A stretch of DNA of 64,000 nt from Glossina fuscipes (taxonomy: Eukaryota; Arthropoda; Insecta; Diptera; Glossinidae), in contig NW_023998464.1 in assembly GCF_014805625.2 (NCBI RefSeq), forward strand, positions 5,783,095-5,847,094, written 5' to 3'. A model generated the notes under the pieces. That model saw nothing but the letters and a program-made list of their open reading frames with translations, was not told where the DNA came from and made no database searches. Position numbers and translations under genes: made by a program. Shown in pieces: positions 62,754 through 64,000 of the stretch (position 1 is the stretch's first letter; every line of letters begins with the position of its first letter).

Positions 62754-64000
62754 CTATGTATGTATTTGGGTGTACCCATGTAAGGTTACAATTGCACATC
62801 TGAGCATTGGGTAAGCGAAAGTGTAAATGCATATTTCCGTTATGCTGAATGACAATGATGATTAAAGGAGTGTGTTGCCTTCCTAGGGAGCTACTATAAT
62901 AATACCACACAACAACTTGTCATTTGTTAAATTTACCAAAAAAAAAAAAAAAAGAAGTAATTGCTCCAGAAATCCTCTATGACACATGATGTGTTGTAAA
63001 AGTTGTTCTCATCTGTATAGGATAACATGTCTAATATGAAAATTTTCGAAATAATTACAATTGCAATGACAAAATTTAATCAGTATGTAAATTAATTTCT
63101 TTTCTTTTAACAAAGCATGACAGAGAAAGTGAAACAGGAAAAACTTTCGACAAAAAAGAAATTGTTTTTAAAACAGACATTAAGGATATTGTAGACGTTA
63201 TGAAACTATACCATAATAAATTGTATTATTATGAAATAAGTTCAAATAATTACACATAGCCTTGCCTCGTTTTATCTTTTCTCTCTAAAAATTGTTCATC
63301 CATTGAATTTCTAATTTTAAAACGAAATCAATGCATTGTTAAATTGTGTGCAATCAATTATGTACGTTTATCGGTGTTAGTAAATCAAGTGTAATAGAAA
63401 ATGTGTTTGAATGGATATATGAATGTATGCATGTGTCTTTGGGTATGTGACCAAATTAAATTCGAAAAATTTATGTATTTTTATTATCTTCCTCTGTGCA
63501 CAGTACGTTTCCATGTGATTTTATATTTTTGTAATTCATAAAAATTTTGCACAATACAAAATCCCAGACGCTAAAGCAGCAACAACATCGACAAAAACAG
63601 CTGCAAAATACTGCGTAAATCGAATTTGATTAAGAGCAAAAATGCCAAGCAAATATACACGTATATTTATGTGTATGTGGATGAATATGTATGAACATAA
63701 ACATACGTAAAAATGTTATATGTATGTTGTTCGTTAAAAACATAAACATATTTCATATGCTGCCAATGACACGACAAGGACACTCCTACAATATTTTGCA
63801 CATTTAGCGTGTACGAACATTTATAGAAAATATCAAGAACCATAATTTAGCATATACACATATGCATATATACATACATAAATACACACACACATGCATA
63901 TGTATTAATATATACTTACATATAACAATCAACATAAATTTCATTCTACACATTCGAACGTGAAAGAATATCTCGGCATGGTATACAAGTACATATGTTA

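Larger units (their letters stand above)
58691..64000. other. Non-coding stretch with tandem duplications and microsatellites
   Basis: No gene is recognised. It holds a 24-bp duplication (59751), a diverged 32-bp repeat pair (60811, 60889), a CT/TA microsatellite (62684-62749), an A tract at 62938-62954, and CA/TATG-rich sequence near 63655-63945. Frames at 58905-59099, 59158-59403, 60148-60682 and 62033-62566 lack motifs. Confidence 0.5.

Noticed and set aside
1..64000. tRNA, rRNA, CRISPR, bacterial operon or viral genes
   Set aside because: I searched by eye for tRNA B-box-like GGTTCGANTCC, direct-repeat arrays and known protein families and found none.

Overview
This window looks like eukaryotic, insect (dipteran) DNA. 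It is strongly AT-rich, has no long open reading frame and no operon-like packing, and carries many (TA)n, poly-A/T, (CA)n and TTG/CTG-type microsatellites. It holds several mariner-family transposons, a decayed non-LTR retrotransposon, and a dispersed fly-type repeat with GGGTATA ends and GTCCGTCC/GTCTGTC cores. A tephritid-like or other acalyptrate fly is my best guess, but that is inference from general sequence character. The window is best read as intergenic or giant-intron DNA in which transposon fossils are the only unambiguous coding content.

Layout. At 4253-5487 lies a nearly complete mariner element of the mellifera type, on the minus strand. It has 32-bp terminal inverted repeats and a TA target duplication. 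Its transposase is killed by one TGG-to-TGA stop and also lacks about 19 residues around the usual GRP linker. Three much older transposon coding fossils follow: a mariner-like N-terminal half at 16689-17009 (minus), a reverse-transcriptase C-terminal part of a jockey-like non-LTR element at 45600-46403 (plus), and a mariner C-terminal part of the irritans/Himar type at 53160-53500 (plus). At least ten diverged copies of one dispersed repeat sit between about 20.9 and 47.6 kb, in both orientations.

Possible host coding signals are weak and kept separate. They are: small predicted secreted peptides at 6015-6125 (with a TATA box upstream) and 44932-45147; unknown small ORFs at 6886-7044 and 17951-18193; an exon-like block on the minus strand at 50923-51199 with a good splice acceptor; a GC-rich possible terminal exon at 26866-27036 followed by two AATAAA signals; a second minus-strand block at 30632-30904; a GC-rich island at 25874-26040; and a broken coding-like region at 57900-58690 containing a 123-bp AG...GT-bounded open segment. 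None of these products is recognised, and AT-rich DNA yields ORFs of this size by chance, so confidences are low.

No tRNA, rRNA, CRISPR array, bacterial gene or viral gene was recognised. The parts do not form a pathway. The story is one of repeated transposon colonisation and decay, with a few short candidates for overlooked peptide genes or exons.
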